NCBI GenBank assembly: GCA_031285415.1
Contig: JAITWF010000153.1
Location: 1-10,261 of the forward strand
Source: Deferribacteraceae bacterium
Lineage (GTDB): Bacteria; Chrysiogenota; Deferribacteres; Deferribacterales; JAISNW01
DNA length: 10,261 bases
Reading direction: 5' to 3'
Part shown: piece by piece, positions 1 to 7,710 of the stretch
Layout of the letters: every line of letters begins with the position of its first letter
Position numbering within the stretch: the stretch's first letter is position 1
Position numbers and translations under genes: made by a program
The notes under the pieces: model-generated
What the model saw: the letters and a program-made list of their open reading frames with translations, nothing else
The model's database searches: none
Told to the model about the DNA's origin: nothing

Positions 1-1134
1 CTCATCAAGCTCCACCTGCACCTGCATTGTATCCAGATGTCCCTTTTTATCAAGAACGATCTGATAGTATGGAAGCACGCCGCCCTTCTCCAATAAGATA
101 GCCTCTATCTGAGATGGGAATACATTCACACCACGCACGATAAGCATATCGTCGCTACGTCCATGCACCTTCTTCATTCGTATGAATGTACGTCCGCAAC
201 AGCAAGGCTCTGTGTCGATACTGCTTATATCTCGTGTGCGATAGCGAATAAGTGGCAACGCCTCTTTGGTGATAGTAGTAAATACAAGCTCCCCCTCTGC
301 ACCATCGGGGAGAACCTCCTCTGTTTCAGGGTCGATCGTCTCTACAATGAAATGATCCTCGTTTACATGAAGCCCAGATTGCGCCTCTTCACACTCGTAA
401 GAGACTCCAGGGCCGATAAGTTCTGATAATCCATAAACATCTAACGCTTTAATCCCCCAGTTCGCCTCGATCTCTTTGCGCATCTCAGAGCTCCACGGCT
501 CTGCGCCAAAAACACCGACTCTAACTGGAAGTTTTCTGAGGTCGATCCCCTCCTCTCTCGCTGTCTCTATAAGGCTTGCAGCGTATGAGGGGGTACAGCA
601 GATACCTGTAGCACGGAAATCACGCAATAACATCATCTGTCTGCGAGAGTTGCCACCAGACACAGGGATAACAGATGCGCCGATACATTCAGCACCGTAG
701 TGTGCGCCTAATCCACCTGTAAATAGGCCGTATCCGAAGGCGTTCTGGATAATATCTTTGCGAGTAAGCCCAGCGGCTGTCATGGTGCGAGCCATAAGAT
801 TAGACCAGAGCTTGATATCGTTCTCGGTATACCCAACAACGGTTGGGCTTCCAGTGGTTCCACTAGAGGCGTGTATCCGCACAACGTTCTCAAGCCCAGT
901 AGCAAAAAGATCGTATGGGTAGTTATCCCTTAGATCTTTCTTGTAGGTAAATGGTAATTTTTTGAGGTCGTCGAGGCTTTTTATATCCTCAGGACGCATG
1001 TTGACGGAATCAAGCGCACGCTTGTAGTGTGGTACATTGTTGTAAACACGCTCTACAGTTTTCTGTAGACGCTCCAGCTGTAACTTCTTTAGCTCCTCTC
1101 GGGGCATACATTCATGCGCTTGATCCCATTTCAT
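1..1134 (-). CDS. paaK: Phenylacetate-CoA ligase family protein, C-terminus cut by window edge
   Basis: Adenylate-forming enzyme that activates phenylacetate, or a related aryl acid, to its CoA thioester using ATP; cytoplasmic. The 378 visible residues show the P-loop-like adenylation motif ASSGTTGSP (89-97), the DVYGLSE motif (232-238), the LIRYRTRD motif (294-302), a cysteine-rich CCCGRT stretch (311-316) and the GRSDDMLIVRG hinge motif (325-335), in the order expected for PaaK. Family members are about 430 residues, so roughly the last 50, including the C-terminal subdomain with its catalytic lysine, lie outside the window. The ATG at 1132-1134 has an AGAGG ribosome site six bases upstream. 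In many anaerobes PaaK homologues act on aryl acids made from aromatic amino acids by indolepyruvate oxidoreductase; no such partner is visible here, so the true substrate is open. It lies 38 bases downstream of the lipoprotein gene on the same strand. Confidence 0.92.
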   Translation of the reverse strand, partial: MKWDQAHECMPREELKKLQLERLQKTVERVYNNVPHYKRALDSVNMRPEDIKSLDDLKKLPFTYKKDLRDNYPYDLFATGLENVVRIHASSGTTGSPTVVGYTENDIKLWSNLMARTMTAAGLTRKDIIQNAFGYGLFTGGLGAHYGAECIGASVIPVSGGNSRRQMMLLRDFRATGICCTPSYAASLIETAREEGIDLRKLPVRVGVFGAEPWSSEMRKEIEANWGIKALDVYGLSELIGPGVSYECEEAQSGLHVNEDHFIVETIDPETEEVLPDGAEGELVFTTITKEALPLIRYRTRDISSIDTEPCCCGRTFIRMKKVHGRSDDMLIVRGVNVFPSQIEAILLEKGGVLPYYQIVLDKKGHLDTMQVQVELDE

Positions 1135-1149
1135 ACAAAACCTCTATTC

Positions 1150-1167
1150 GGGTGGGTTTCCCCACCC
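1150..1167. repeat. G/C-rich hairpin between lipoprotein gene and paaK
   Basis: A perfect inverted repeat, GGGTGGG at 1150-1156 and CCCACCC at 1161-1167, around a TTTC loop. It begins five bases after the lipoprotein stop codon and ends 15 bases before the paaK start, read on the minus strand. No T-run follows it on that strand, so it is not a typical intrinsic terminator; a TTATTTTTT run follows it only in the plus direction, where no gene ends. It may stabilise the upstream mRNA 3' end or be a solitary REP-like palindrome. Confidence 0.6.
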
Positions 1168-1172
1168 CTACA

Positions 1173-1682
1173 TTATTTTTTAACTGCGTTTATAAGAATT
1201 ACTTTGAACTCAGCAGACTCATATGGGTGAATATCAGGGTAGCTAGCAAACAACCAGCCGTTGAATGCAGGCTCTGCGCCAGAGATGATCACTTTTGCGC
1301 CAACGTTGTTTGGTTCAAGAGTTTTAGATGCATAACCACCTTCGTTGATTACGAAGTCTGGCATAAACTGTACAACTTTCACGGTAAGTGGCGACTTGCC
1401 AAGTTTTGTATCAGCTCCGAATGGTATAACGAGCTCTTCGGTAGAGTTATCTTTCAGGTTAGTTACCTTTAGAGTAACGCCAGCGTATAGAGCTGTAAGC
1501 TCTGGAAGCACAGTTTCACTAGCTTTATCAGCTACAACAGCTGCTGGTGCAGCAGGCTCTTGAGCTGTGGTAGTAGCAGGAGCAGTTGCCGCCGCAGATG
1601 TGTCTTTCTTAGCATTCTGTGAGCAGCCAGCGATAAATGCAGCCATAGAAACAACGATCACGATCAAAAAAATCTTTTTCAT
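1173..1682 (-). CDS. Lipoprotein, DUF2155-like
   Basis: 169-residue exported lipoprotein. The signal peptide has a KK charged start, a hydrophobic core and the lipobox IAGC with the lipidated Cys at residue 20; Ser follows it, so outer-membrane sorting is expected. Residues 25-55 are a low-complexity Ala/Thr/Pro linker. Residues about 66-169 resemble the DUF2155 fold: a beta-rich segment starting LKVTN, a central G-x-K-V-I-I-S-G stretch and the characteristic ending NGWLFASYPDIHPYE followed by FKVILI. The family has no established function that I know of. A GGAGG ribosome site (1695-1699 on the complement) lies 12 bases before the ATG, slightly far. It is the first gene of the minus-strand unit and is followed by paaK; a functional link to paaK is not evident. 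Family assignment is by remembered pattern only. Confidence 0.8.
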   Translation of the reverse strand: MKKIFLIVIVVSMAAFIAGCSQNAKKDTSAAATAPATTTAQEPAAPAAVVADKASETVLPELTALYAGVTLKVTNLKDNSTEELVIPFGADTKLGKSPLTVKVVQFMPDFVINEGGYASKTLEPNNVGAKVIISGAEPAFNGWLFASYPDIHPYESAEFKVILINAVKK

Positions 1683-1813
1683 TTTTAAAAGATTCCTCCA
1701 CTTTTTTCAAAATTAAGCAGTGAGGATACTATTATTGAGCGCAAGACGCAAGCACATTTTTTATATTTTTTGACATGTTGCAATATATAAAAAAAAATGC
1801 AATACTCATGGTA
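1683..1813. promoter_or_regulatory. Divergent AT-rich intergenic region
   Basis: This 131-base gap separates the divergently transcribed lipoprotein and TPR genes, so it should hold both promoters. It contains long A and T tracts. On the minus strand a TAGTAT box (complement of 1726-1731) lies about 43 bases before the lipoprotein start, without a good -35 partner. On the plus strand TATATT (1762-1767) and TATATA (1784-1789) are possible -10 boxes, and TTGACA occurs at 1770-1775, but none pairs at proper spacing with a good partner. The region is supported; individual boxes are not. Confidence 0.4.
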
Positions 1814-4582
1814 ATGAGTAAGAATTTTCTTTTAATATCTTTAATATGTTGTGTTTTAGCACTTGTTGGCTGCAAGAAAGAGCGGCAGACCGTTGGCGAT
1901 GAAATTACGGAAAATTCATCGATAGTATCTGTTATCGAGGTGAATGATCCCGAAATAAGCGCAGGGAATGAAGCTTTCCTCAAAGGTGATTTTCAAAGTG
2001 CTATAAACTACTATGAATCTGGGCTAAAGCAAAATCGCTCTATAGCATACTATAATATGGGTGTGAGCTACTACCTCGATCTCAATATCGCCGAGGCTGA
2101 AAAGTACTTCAAACTCGCAGTAGCAGAGGATCCCACCTTTGACGAAGCTATCATGAACCTTGTTGCTGTGCTTGCCGAGCAGGAGAAATCTGTTGAAGCA
2201 GAGACGTATGCCACTCGACTTGTCGGCACAAGGAAAACCGCCCGTGTATTTGTAGATGTAGCAAACCTTGCTATCAAAAATGGCAGCTCCGCAAAGGCGG
2301 CGTACTACTATGAAAAAGCGCTACAGCTAGACGCTAAAAGCTCATTCGTCCTATCAAACTATGCAAACTTTCTGATAAGTATCGGTGAGCTAGAGAAGGG
2401 GCAGAAGATCCTCGAATCGCTCCCTGAGAAAGATTTTACAGCACTATACAATCTTGCATATATCGCATGGATGCAGGGAAACACCGGCACATCGTACAAC
2501 TATGCAATGCAGGCGGCAGAGGATCCTGACGACTCTGAAGAGGGGCTTAATAAACTCGCTACCCTCCTTCATGAACTGAAACGATATACTCACGAAGCTG
2601 AAACCTTGCGCAAACTAATCCTATGGAGTCCAAAGAAAGATTACAGACTTCGCCTCGTATATAGCTATATGCACGCCTGGGAGCTTGACAAAGCGACCGA
2701 TGAAATTAATCAGTTTCGCCGAGAGTATCCAACCGATATCAATGCAATAGTTTCTCTATATAATATATTGATAGCTCAAGGTAAAATAACCGACGCTGGC
2801 AACTTTATATTGGCAGAGTTCCAGAAAAATCCCGATGATATGCTACGATATCAGGTTGTCCGCCATAAAAGCCTCTACGACAGAGATTTTAAAGATGCAA
2901 AAGCTCTTATCTCTGTGCCGCAAAAGACCCCACTCGTAGAGCTTGCACGTGTGGCGTACTATACCTCTATTAGAGAGCTAAAAACTGCCGCCAAGATATT
3001 GGCGACGATCCCTGAGAGCACCGACAACGACTACTATATCTATCAAAGCTTCCTGCTATTTAAAGATAAGAAGCTTAACGAGGCGACAGCCGTTGCAGGG
3101 AAGATCGAGCCGACCAAGCCAGAGTATTTCTGGTATCATCTAGTCTTTTCGTGGAATCTGCATAAACCTGAGAGTATACTTGAACTTGTGCATGAGTATA
3201 GGGCAAATCATATCACCTCTGTGCGAGTGCCGATGTTGCGCTACTATCTGAACCCTGTTCGAGAGGATATGGAGTTTGCCTCACAGTTTGACGGCAAAGG
3301 CTCTGATATCGCCACAACGCTTCTATATCCATTCTTTATAGAGCCAGATGATATGTATCCATTTGTGGCGTTGGGGTATAAATTTATTCGTGCAGAGGAT
3401 GACACCGCCGCTATCGGCGAGCTTGAGTACTCTATCGAGCGCAGTAACGCCGTTGCAAAGCATAACGAAGGCTTAAAGAAGCTATTAAACTTTAACTACG
3501 CAGGCGCATTGGCAGATTTCAGAGAGGCGGAGAAGGTGCTAAACCTCGATCCGTTCCTCCAATATAACGTTGGGCTTATCTACTTTATAAATGGCGATAC
3601 ACTGCTTGCTGATAGACGATTTCAGCAGGCGATCAAGCTTAATAAATACTTTGTACCAGCATATGTGGGTAGTGGGTTATCAAAACTTAAATCAGGCTTG
3701 AAAGACGACGCCGCAACGATGTTTGAGGCAGCAATAGCAAATGCAGACGAGTACGCCGCACTGAACCACGAAACGGCAGTGTTACCGATGATTATAAAGG
3801 CGAAATACCTCGCAATGCTTGCGCAAGAACGCCCCGATAGAGTGATAACGACACTGGCGGCAGAGACCGATAGAGAGGGGTTTATAGACGCTATCGAGAT
3901 TATCGCAGACTACCTCCTACAGCCTCAACTCAGCAAGCTCGACCCGATCAGAGAGAGCAGTATCTACAAGATGAAAGATCTAGTCTACCTATTTGATCTA
4001 TCGGAGAGACCAATGCAAGAGGTGAAGGAGCTTCCATTTAAAAATCGAAATACTATTATGAGTGCCAAATATATAATGGCGAAGCGTAGCCGCAACTTTG
4101 ATGAGACGTATCTCGCCCCATACCTGACAGAGCGTGTGGTATTGACAGACCTCACAAATCTCTCCACCCTTCTGCGCAAACGACCTGAAGGATTGCGATA
4201 TTTGCAGATGTTAAACCAGTTTGACGTTGCATACCCAGCACAGTACAAGGCGTCGTTCTACTACTTTATGTGGACGAGAGATTTTATCAACTCCGAAGCC
4301 GCATACGCCACGCTAGAGCGTCTTTCATATACTGACAAAGAGATGCAGTACTATCTAATGTTGTATTTTTTAATTAATAATGATAATAAACGCCTCACGC
4401 CGCAGGTTGCCCAATATAACGCTAGCTACGAAAACGATTATAAGGGAATCTTGATGGACGCTATGCGAAACCTAGAGGATCGCAATGTGGACGGCTTCTT
4501 CGACCAGATGGAGCTTCTGCTTGATATCGAGCCGTTTGTATTCAATAAAATGCCAGTGGAGATCGACATTGAACGTTTTTAA
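1814..4582 (+). CDS. Large TPR-repeat lipoprotein
   Basis: 922-residue lipoprotein of unknown function. From the ATG at 1814 it begins MSKNF, a hydrophobic core, then the lipobox LVGC with Cys at residue 20 followed by Lys-Lys, so it is probably anchored to the outer membrane facing the periplasm. The reading frame is open back to an ATG at 1775 (and one at 1808), but the longer start adds Lys-rich and Asn residues in front of the signal peptide, so 1814 is preferred; no good ribosome site marks any of the three. Tetratricopeptide-like repeats are clear near residues 48-110 (YYNMGVSYY, AEKYFKLAVAEDP), 145-205 (AAYYYEKALQLD) and 580-645 (QYNVGLIYFINGD, ADRRFQQAIKLN). Degenerate helical repeats probably fill the rest, making a long solenoid for protein binding. 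The next gene overlaps its 3' end, implying cotranscription. Confidence 0.9.
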   Translation: MSKNFLLISLICCVLALVGCKKERQTVGDEITENSSIVSVIEVNDPEISAGNEAFLKGDFQSAINYYESGLKQNRSIAYYNMGVSYYLDLNIAEAEKYFKLAVAEDPTFDEAIMNLVAVLAEQEKSVEAETYATRLVGTRKTARVFVDVANLAIKNGSSAKAAYYYEKALQLDAKSSFVLSNYANFLISIGELEKGQKILESLPEKDFTALYNLAYIAWMQGNTGTSYNYAMQAAEDPDDSEEGLNKLATLLHELKRYTHEAETLRKLILWSPKKDYRLRLVYSYMHAWELDKATDEINQFRREYPTDINAIVSLYNILIAQGKITDAGNFILAEFQKNPDDMLRYQVVRHKSLYDRDFKDAKALISVPQKTPLVELARVAYYTSIRELKTAAKILATIPESTDNDYYIYQSFLLFKDKKLNEATAVAGKIEPTKPEYFWYHLVFSWNLHKPESILELVHEYRANHITSVRVPMLRYYLNPVREDMEFASQFDGKGSDIATTLLYPFFIEPDDMYPFVALGYKFIRAEDDTAAIGELEYSIERSNAVAKHNEGLKKLLNFNYAGALADFREAEKVLNLDPFLQYNVGLIYFINGDTLLADRRFQQAIKLNKYFVPAYVGSGLSKLKSGLKDDAATMFEAAIANADEYAALNHETAVLPMIIKAKYLAMLAQERPDRVITTLAAETDREGFIDAIEIIADYLLQPQLSKLDPIRESSIYKMKDLVYLFDLSERPMQEVKELPFKNRNTIMSAKYIMAKRSRNFDETYLAPYLTERVVLTDLTNLSTLLRKRPEGLRYLQMLNQFDVAYPAQYKASFYYFMWTRDFINSEAAYATLERLSYTDKEMQYYLMLYFLINNDNKRLTPQVAQYNASYENDYKGILMDAMRNLEDRNVDGFFDQMELLLDIEPFVFNKMPVEIDIERF
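4556..4561 (+). promoter_or_regulatory. Ribosome binding site deciding a TTG start
   Basis: GTGGAG lies inside the last codons of the TPR lipoprotein gene and ends seven bases before the TTG at 4569. It is the main reason for choosing that TTG as the start of the downstream membrane protein: the first downstream in-frame ATG lies past the first membrane helix, and the only upstream in-frame ATG (4485) would force a 98-base overlap. Confidence 0.6.
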
Positions 4583-5093
4583 GATTGATAAATTTTATAG
4601 GTACACCCAGATTGCGCTGTTCGTTGGCACAGCGATACTATTCTGCATACAGTATAGCCAGGCAACACGGCTGGAATCGTTTATTGTAGCGGCCGCCATG
4701 GCGACTATCTTTATGATTGCGCTCTATTCGTGGAGTGTAAAGGTGACTATCGAAGAGGGCAACATCACCAAAAGCTCACTTTTAGGTAAAAAGAGCTTCC
4801 CTGTGAAGAGTATCGACGAGATCACGCATATCGCACTTATGGGCAGATACTCCTTCCTATTGATAACTCCAGAGACCTTTCTGGCAATATCAAGCCTACT
4901 GGAGAACTTTGCGCAGCTATCGGGATATTTAAAGGATAACCTGACCGATGAGGCGTATAAGAATATGGGCGTAATCACGCCTACTATGCTCGATCGCAAA
5001 ACCCTCTATATGAAGGGGATAATGGTGGTACTGATCGCCATATCTATAGCGGCGATAGTGTATAGAGTTATTTCAACGGATTTTCGTTTGTAG
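4569..5093 (+). CDS. Small inner-membrane protein with PH-like domain
   Basis: 174-residue membrane protein of unknown function, read from the TTG at 4569, which overlaps the end of the TPR gene by 14 bases. Two hydrophobic helices come first (about residues 13-29 and 37-55). A soluble section follows, beginning VKVTIEEGNITKSSLLGKKSFPVKSIDEI (57-85), which has the beta-strand rhythm of bacterial PH-like domains (the DUF304/bPH type); a third helix is at about 150-168 near the C-terminus. The PH resemblance is inference from pattern. Overlap with the lipoprotein gene implies translational coupling and a joint envelope role: a periplasmic solenoid plus an inner-membrane partner. Its last 26 bases overlap the end of the convergent acyltransferase gene. 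Confidence 0.75.
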   Translation: MNVFKIDKFYRYTQIALFVGTAILFCIQYSQATRLESFIVAAAMATIFMIALYSWSVKVTIEEGNITKSSLLGKKSFPVKSIDEITHIALMGRYSFLLITPETFLAISSLLENFAQLSGYLKDNLTDEAYKNMGVITPTMLDRKTLYMKGIMVVLIAISIAAIVYRVISTDFRL

Positions 5094-6966
5094 CTAAAAA
5101 CATCTCTCCAAATCTATACGATGCATAGTTCGTGATATGTCCAGCATTATCAAGGTATATCGGATATCCGTCTATCTCTGTGGCACAAATACCATCTTTG
5201 CACTGTATATCATGTAAATCAATAATCATTAGCTCACTATATTTCGCTTTTAAGTTGTTCAACACCTCCAGCACAAGCATATTGCCTGGCAGATCAAAGG
5301 TATCATCGGTGAAATCACACTGGTTAAAGATAGCAGGAAAGGTTATGTGCAGGCTGGCGCATACACCCTGATTCGATAATTTTAATTTGGTAGATGTGCT
5401 ATATATACCTGCATCGTAATTATTATTTATAAAGATAGGTTTTGCACCAGATGCAACAATAGTTTGAACAGTTTCTTCAAGCATCGGTGCAAAGCGTTCT
5501 TTCAATACCTTTGCATGACGAGGCCATACTCCACCCAATATAACAACTCTATATTTTTTAGCATTAATATTTTTGATAGCTGTTCGTTGCTTATCTATAC
5601 AGTCCGCTCTATTGGCACGTTCGATGAATCCCTCAAGCAGAGGGCAACCACCACCACCTATCAGATCGAATGTAACGCCAGCATCATCTGCTAATGCAGA
5701 CACAAATCCACGATAATGCTCCGCAAATGAATCGCCTACCAATAGGATATCGCTTGATGGTGTTAGCGTATCTATAGGTATTTTGCTGATATAATTGTAC
5801 TCCTGCTTGATCTTAGTTATCTGAGCGTAATTCTGCCCTAACCGCTGCGGAACACCATCAAAAATCAATGCTATCTCATATAGTATAAATCCTACAAGAA
5901 ATGGCAAAACGAACAGGATGAACACAGTTTTTTTAAATGAATATTTTTTATAATTTTGTCGAAATTTATTTTCTACAAATGTATACGACAACCATGCAAG
6001 AATATACGATGCAATAATGACCACCACAGTGCGCTTCCAGCTAGGCAGTATCCCAGCATAATGCAGAATCGCAAATAACGGCCAATGCCAGATGTATATT
6101 GAATAAGATAGGTTGCCTGTCAACACAAATGGTTTCAAGGATAAGATCCCACTTACAACATTTGTCTTGTATGCGCCTGCTAAGATAATCATGGCAGTAC
6201 ATACACAGATGATTAACGTGTATATATTTGGGTAGCTATAGCTTGTACCTGTTGGTGCAATGGCTATATATACAATAATAACAATAGCGATTATGCTTAA
6301 TATTGACGAAACCACAGTTGAAAATAGTTTTATCTGCTTTCCACATAAATATGCGACAAGAGTACCTATAAGAAACTCAAAGATACGTCCAACAAAGCTG
6401 TAATAATGACCATCTCCTGTTCCGTTAAATTTTAACGATACTACCGCAAAAATTGCAGTGAGTGCTAATAGGATCACAGGAGCGTGTTTGGCACTAATTT
6501 TATAGATTATGATAAGTAAAAATGGCAAAATTAGGTACCACAGCCACTCCACAGAGAGCGACCATGTATGCAATAGCGGCATCACAGAGGTGTCTGGTGA
6601 AAAATAACCACCACCAATCGAGCCGAAGTAATTATTAGAGAAAAAATAGGTAAGCTGCTTTAAGCTTTTGATAAATCTAGTGAAATCTCGAGGCATATAA
6701 AAGATACACACCGCAACAAACGTCACCACAAGCATAGAAAGCATAAGTGGTTGTAGCCGCCACAGGCGCTTATTCCAGAAATCTGTAACGGAGAGGGTGT
6801 TGCTGTCGAGTTTACCCTTTATACCATGTGTTATAAGAAATCCTGATATAATAAAGAAGATATCGACCCCGATAAAGCCAGAGCCAACCCCCCACGTTTT
6901 TGAATGGAATATCAGCACGAATAAAACAGCTAATGCTCTTAACCCCTCTATATCATTGCGATACAT
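5068..6966 (-). CDS. OafA-type membrane acyltransferase with C-terminal SGNH domain
   Basis: 632-residue integral membrane enzyme expected to transfer acetyl or another acyl group to a surface glycan such as O-antigen or lipooligosaccharide. Residues 1-365 are an acyltransferase-3 domain: RNDIEGLRALAV with conserved His21, GFIGVDIFFIISGFLIT (30-46), HTWSLSVEW (133-141), LSYSIYIWHWPLF (286-298) and about ten hydrophobic helices. Residues about 405-632 form a periplasmic SGNH hydrolase-like domain with the GDS motif (Ser413) and a D-x-x-x-H pair (Asp606, His610). The ATG at 6966 has GAGGGTG six bases upstream by its GAGG core; the frame runs 19 codons further but lacks this support. The gene lies 64 bases after trmL on the same strand. 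It looks more AT-rich than neighbours, with many A/T runs, consistent with an exchangeable glycan-modification gene. The acyl group and acceptor cannot be read from sequence. Confidence 0.92.
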   Translation of the reverse strand: MYRNDIEGLRALAVLFVLIFHSKTWGVGSGFIGVDIFFIISGFLITHGIKGKLDSNTLSVTDFWNKRLWRLQPLMLSMLVVTFVAVCIFYMPRDFTRFIKSLKQLTYFFSNNYFGSIGGGYFSPDTSVMPLLHTWSLSVEWLWYLILPFLLIIIYKISAKHAPVILLALTAIFAVVSLKFNGTGDGHYYSFVGRIFEFLIGTLVAYLCGKQIKLFSTVVSSILSIIAIVIIVYIAIAPTGTSYSYPNIYTLIICVCTAMIILAGAYKTNVVSGILSLKPFVLTGNLSYSIYIWHWPLFAILHYAGILPSWKRTVVVIIASYILAWLSYTFVENKFRQNYKKYSFKKTVFILFVLPFLVGFILYEIALIFDGVPQRLGQNYAQITKIKQEYNYISKIPIDTLTPSSDILLVGDSFAEHYRGFVSALADDAGVTFDLIGGGGCPLLEGFIERANRADCIDKQRTAIKNINAKKYRVVILGGVWPRHAKVLKERFAPMLEETVQTIVASGAKPIFINNNYDAGIYSTSTKLKLSNQGVCASLHITFPAIFNQCDFTDDTFDLPGNMLVLEVLNNLKAKYSELMIIDLHDIQCKDGICATEIDGYPIYLDNAGHITNYASYRFGEMFLATNENPLK

Positions 6967-6969
6967 ATT

Positions 6970-6976
6970 CACCCTC
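6970..6976 (-). promoter_or_regulatory. Ribosome binding site for the acyltransferase gene
   Basis: Read on the minus strand this is GAGGGTG, with its GAGG core six bases ahead of the ATG at 6966. It decides in favour of the start MYRNDIEG, the usual beginning of this family, over the longer in-frame ATG at 7023. Confidence 0.65.
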
Positions 6977-7030
6977 AAATACTGTACATCACATATTGTG
7001 CCCAATATTTGAGAATAATGCAATATAAAA

Positions 7031-7486
7031 CTAAACTAACCCTATAAATCCTGTAGTTGCGGTGATATGATAGGCAACGGCGGCTACGCTTGAGCTTACA
7101 TTGATCGAGCGTATCCCCTCTTTCATTGGAATACGGTAGAGATTGTTTGGGTACTGTTCGTATATAATCGCTGGCAGTCCAGAGCTTTCGCTACCAAAGA
7201 CTAGCTCCGTGGTATCTTTTATATCAGTATACGGCTTAACGCCCTTTGTGCTGATAAACGCCGCTGATGGTGTGATTAGCGGATAATATTCATCCAATGT
7301 GGCGATATGGCGCACCGCAACCTTGCTCCAATAATCCATTCCAGATCGTCTGATCTGCTTATCGGTAATGGAAAAACCCAGCCGACCTACAAGCCAGAGT
7401 TCAAGCCCTAAGGCAGAGGCAAGCCTGCCGATATTGCCAGTATTTTGCGGAATTTCAGGCTCTAGCAGCACGATCCTACTTAGCAT
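7031..7486 (-). CDS. trmL: tRNA (cytidine/uridine-34-2'-O)-methyltransferase
   Basis: 151-residue SPOUT-class enzyme that methylates the ribose 2'-OH of the wobble nucleotide in tRNA-Leu isoacceptors using S-adenosylmethionine; cytoplasmic and dimeric in known members. All three family motifs are present: EPEIPQNTGNIGR (9-21), LVFGSESSGLP (95-105) and IPM...RSINVSSSVAAVAY (119-139), the last two forming the trefoil-knot cofactor pocket. The length matches the family (about 155). The start MLSRIVLLEPEIPQNTGN at 7486 is chosen because it gives the canonical N-terminus; the frame is open upstream to 7558, but those residues are Ser/Gln-rich and unlike the family. No ribosome site precedes 7486. 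Instead the stop codon of a small upstream ORF overlaps the start region by 11 bases, suggesting coupled translation. Confidence 0.94.
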   Translation of the reverse strand: MLSRIVLLEPEIPQNTGNIGRLASALGLELWLVGRLGFSITDKQIRRSGMDYWSKVAVRHIATLDEYYPLITPSAAFISTKGVKPYTDIKDTTELVFGSESSGLPAIIYEQYPNNLYRIPMKEGIRSINVSSSVAAVAYHITATTGFIGLV

Positions 7487-7658
7487 ATGTGCTATAAGTT
7501 GGCTCGAATTCTGGGATTGATAGTGGCTCGTACTGGAACTCATCATCGTTATCAGCAAAAACCGGCAAAGGCATAGGGATAATTGGAGAAACTACCCTGC
7601 TACTTACATAATCATCTGAATTAAAAGAACCGCTGATAGCTAATTTTACCTCACGCAT
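7476..7658 (-). CDS. Small hypothetical protein upstream of trmL
   Basis: Possible 60-residue protein that I do not recognise. It starts MREVKLAISGSFNSDD, has a Pro-rich middle (SPIIPMPLPVF) and an acidic C-terminal half (ADNDDEFQYEPLSIPEFEP). There is no signal peptide or membrane helix. Three observations support it: a strong GTGAGGT ribosome site (complement of 7664-7670) six bases, by its GAGG core, before the ATG at 7658; a tail that overlaps the trmL start by 11 bases in the typical coupled arrangement; and most of its length lying outside any other gene. A weak promoter-like pair, TTGGCA (complement of 7701-7706) and TAGATA (complement of 7678-7683) at 17-base spacing, lies just upstream. 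It could instead be a non-functional or leader ORF; the composition suggests a disordered peptide or partner-binding tail. Confidence 0.5.
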   Translation of the reverse strand: MREVKLAISGSFNSDDYVSSRVVSPIIPMPLPVFADNDDEFQYEPLSIPEFEPTYSTYAK

Positions 7659-7710
7659 ATCGCACCTCACTAAATGTTATCTAGTAGATAGCAATATACG
7701 TGCCAAAAAA

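Noticed and set aside
163..700. Plus-strand ORFs at the left end
   Set aside because: They are antisense to paaK, whose motifs run continuously through this stretch on the minus strand.
1029..1472. 147-residue plus-strand ORF
   Set aside because: It lies antisense to the lipoprotein gene and the start of paaK, both of which have family motifs and ribosome sites; it has no features of its own.
1770..1792. TTGACA as the -35 box of the TPR lipoprotein gene
   Set aside because: At 16-18 base spacing the following sequence is an A tract with no acceptable -10 box, and the transcript would start almost at the start codon.
1775..1813. Longer N-terminus of the TPR lipoprotein from the ATG at 1775
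   Set aside because: It would place 13 extra residues, including IKKN, ahead of a clear signal peptide and has no ribosome site.
7487..7558. Longer N-terminus of TrmL from the ATG at 7558
   Set aside because: The added residues are Ser/Gln-rich, unlike the family, and family similarity begins exactly at MLSRIVLLEPEIPQN.
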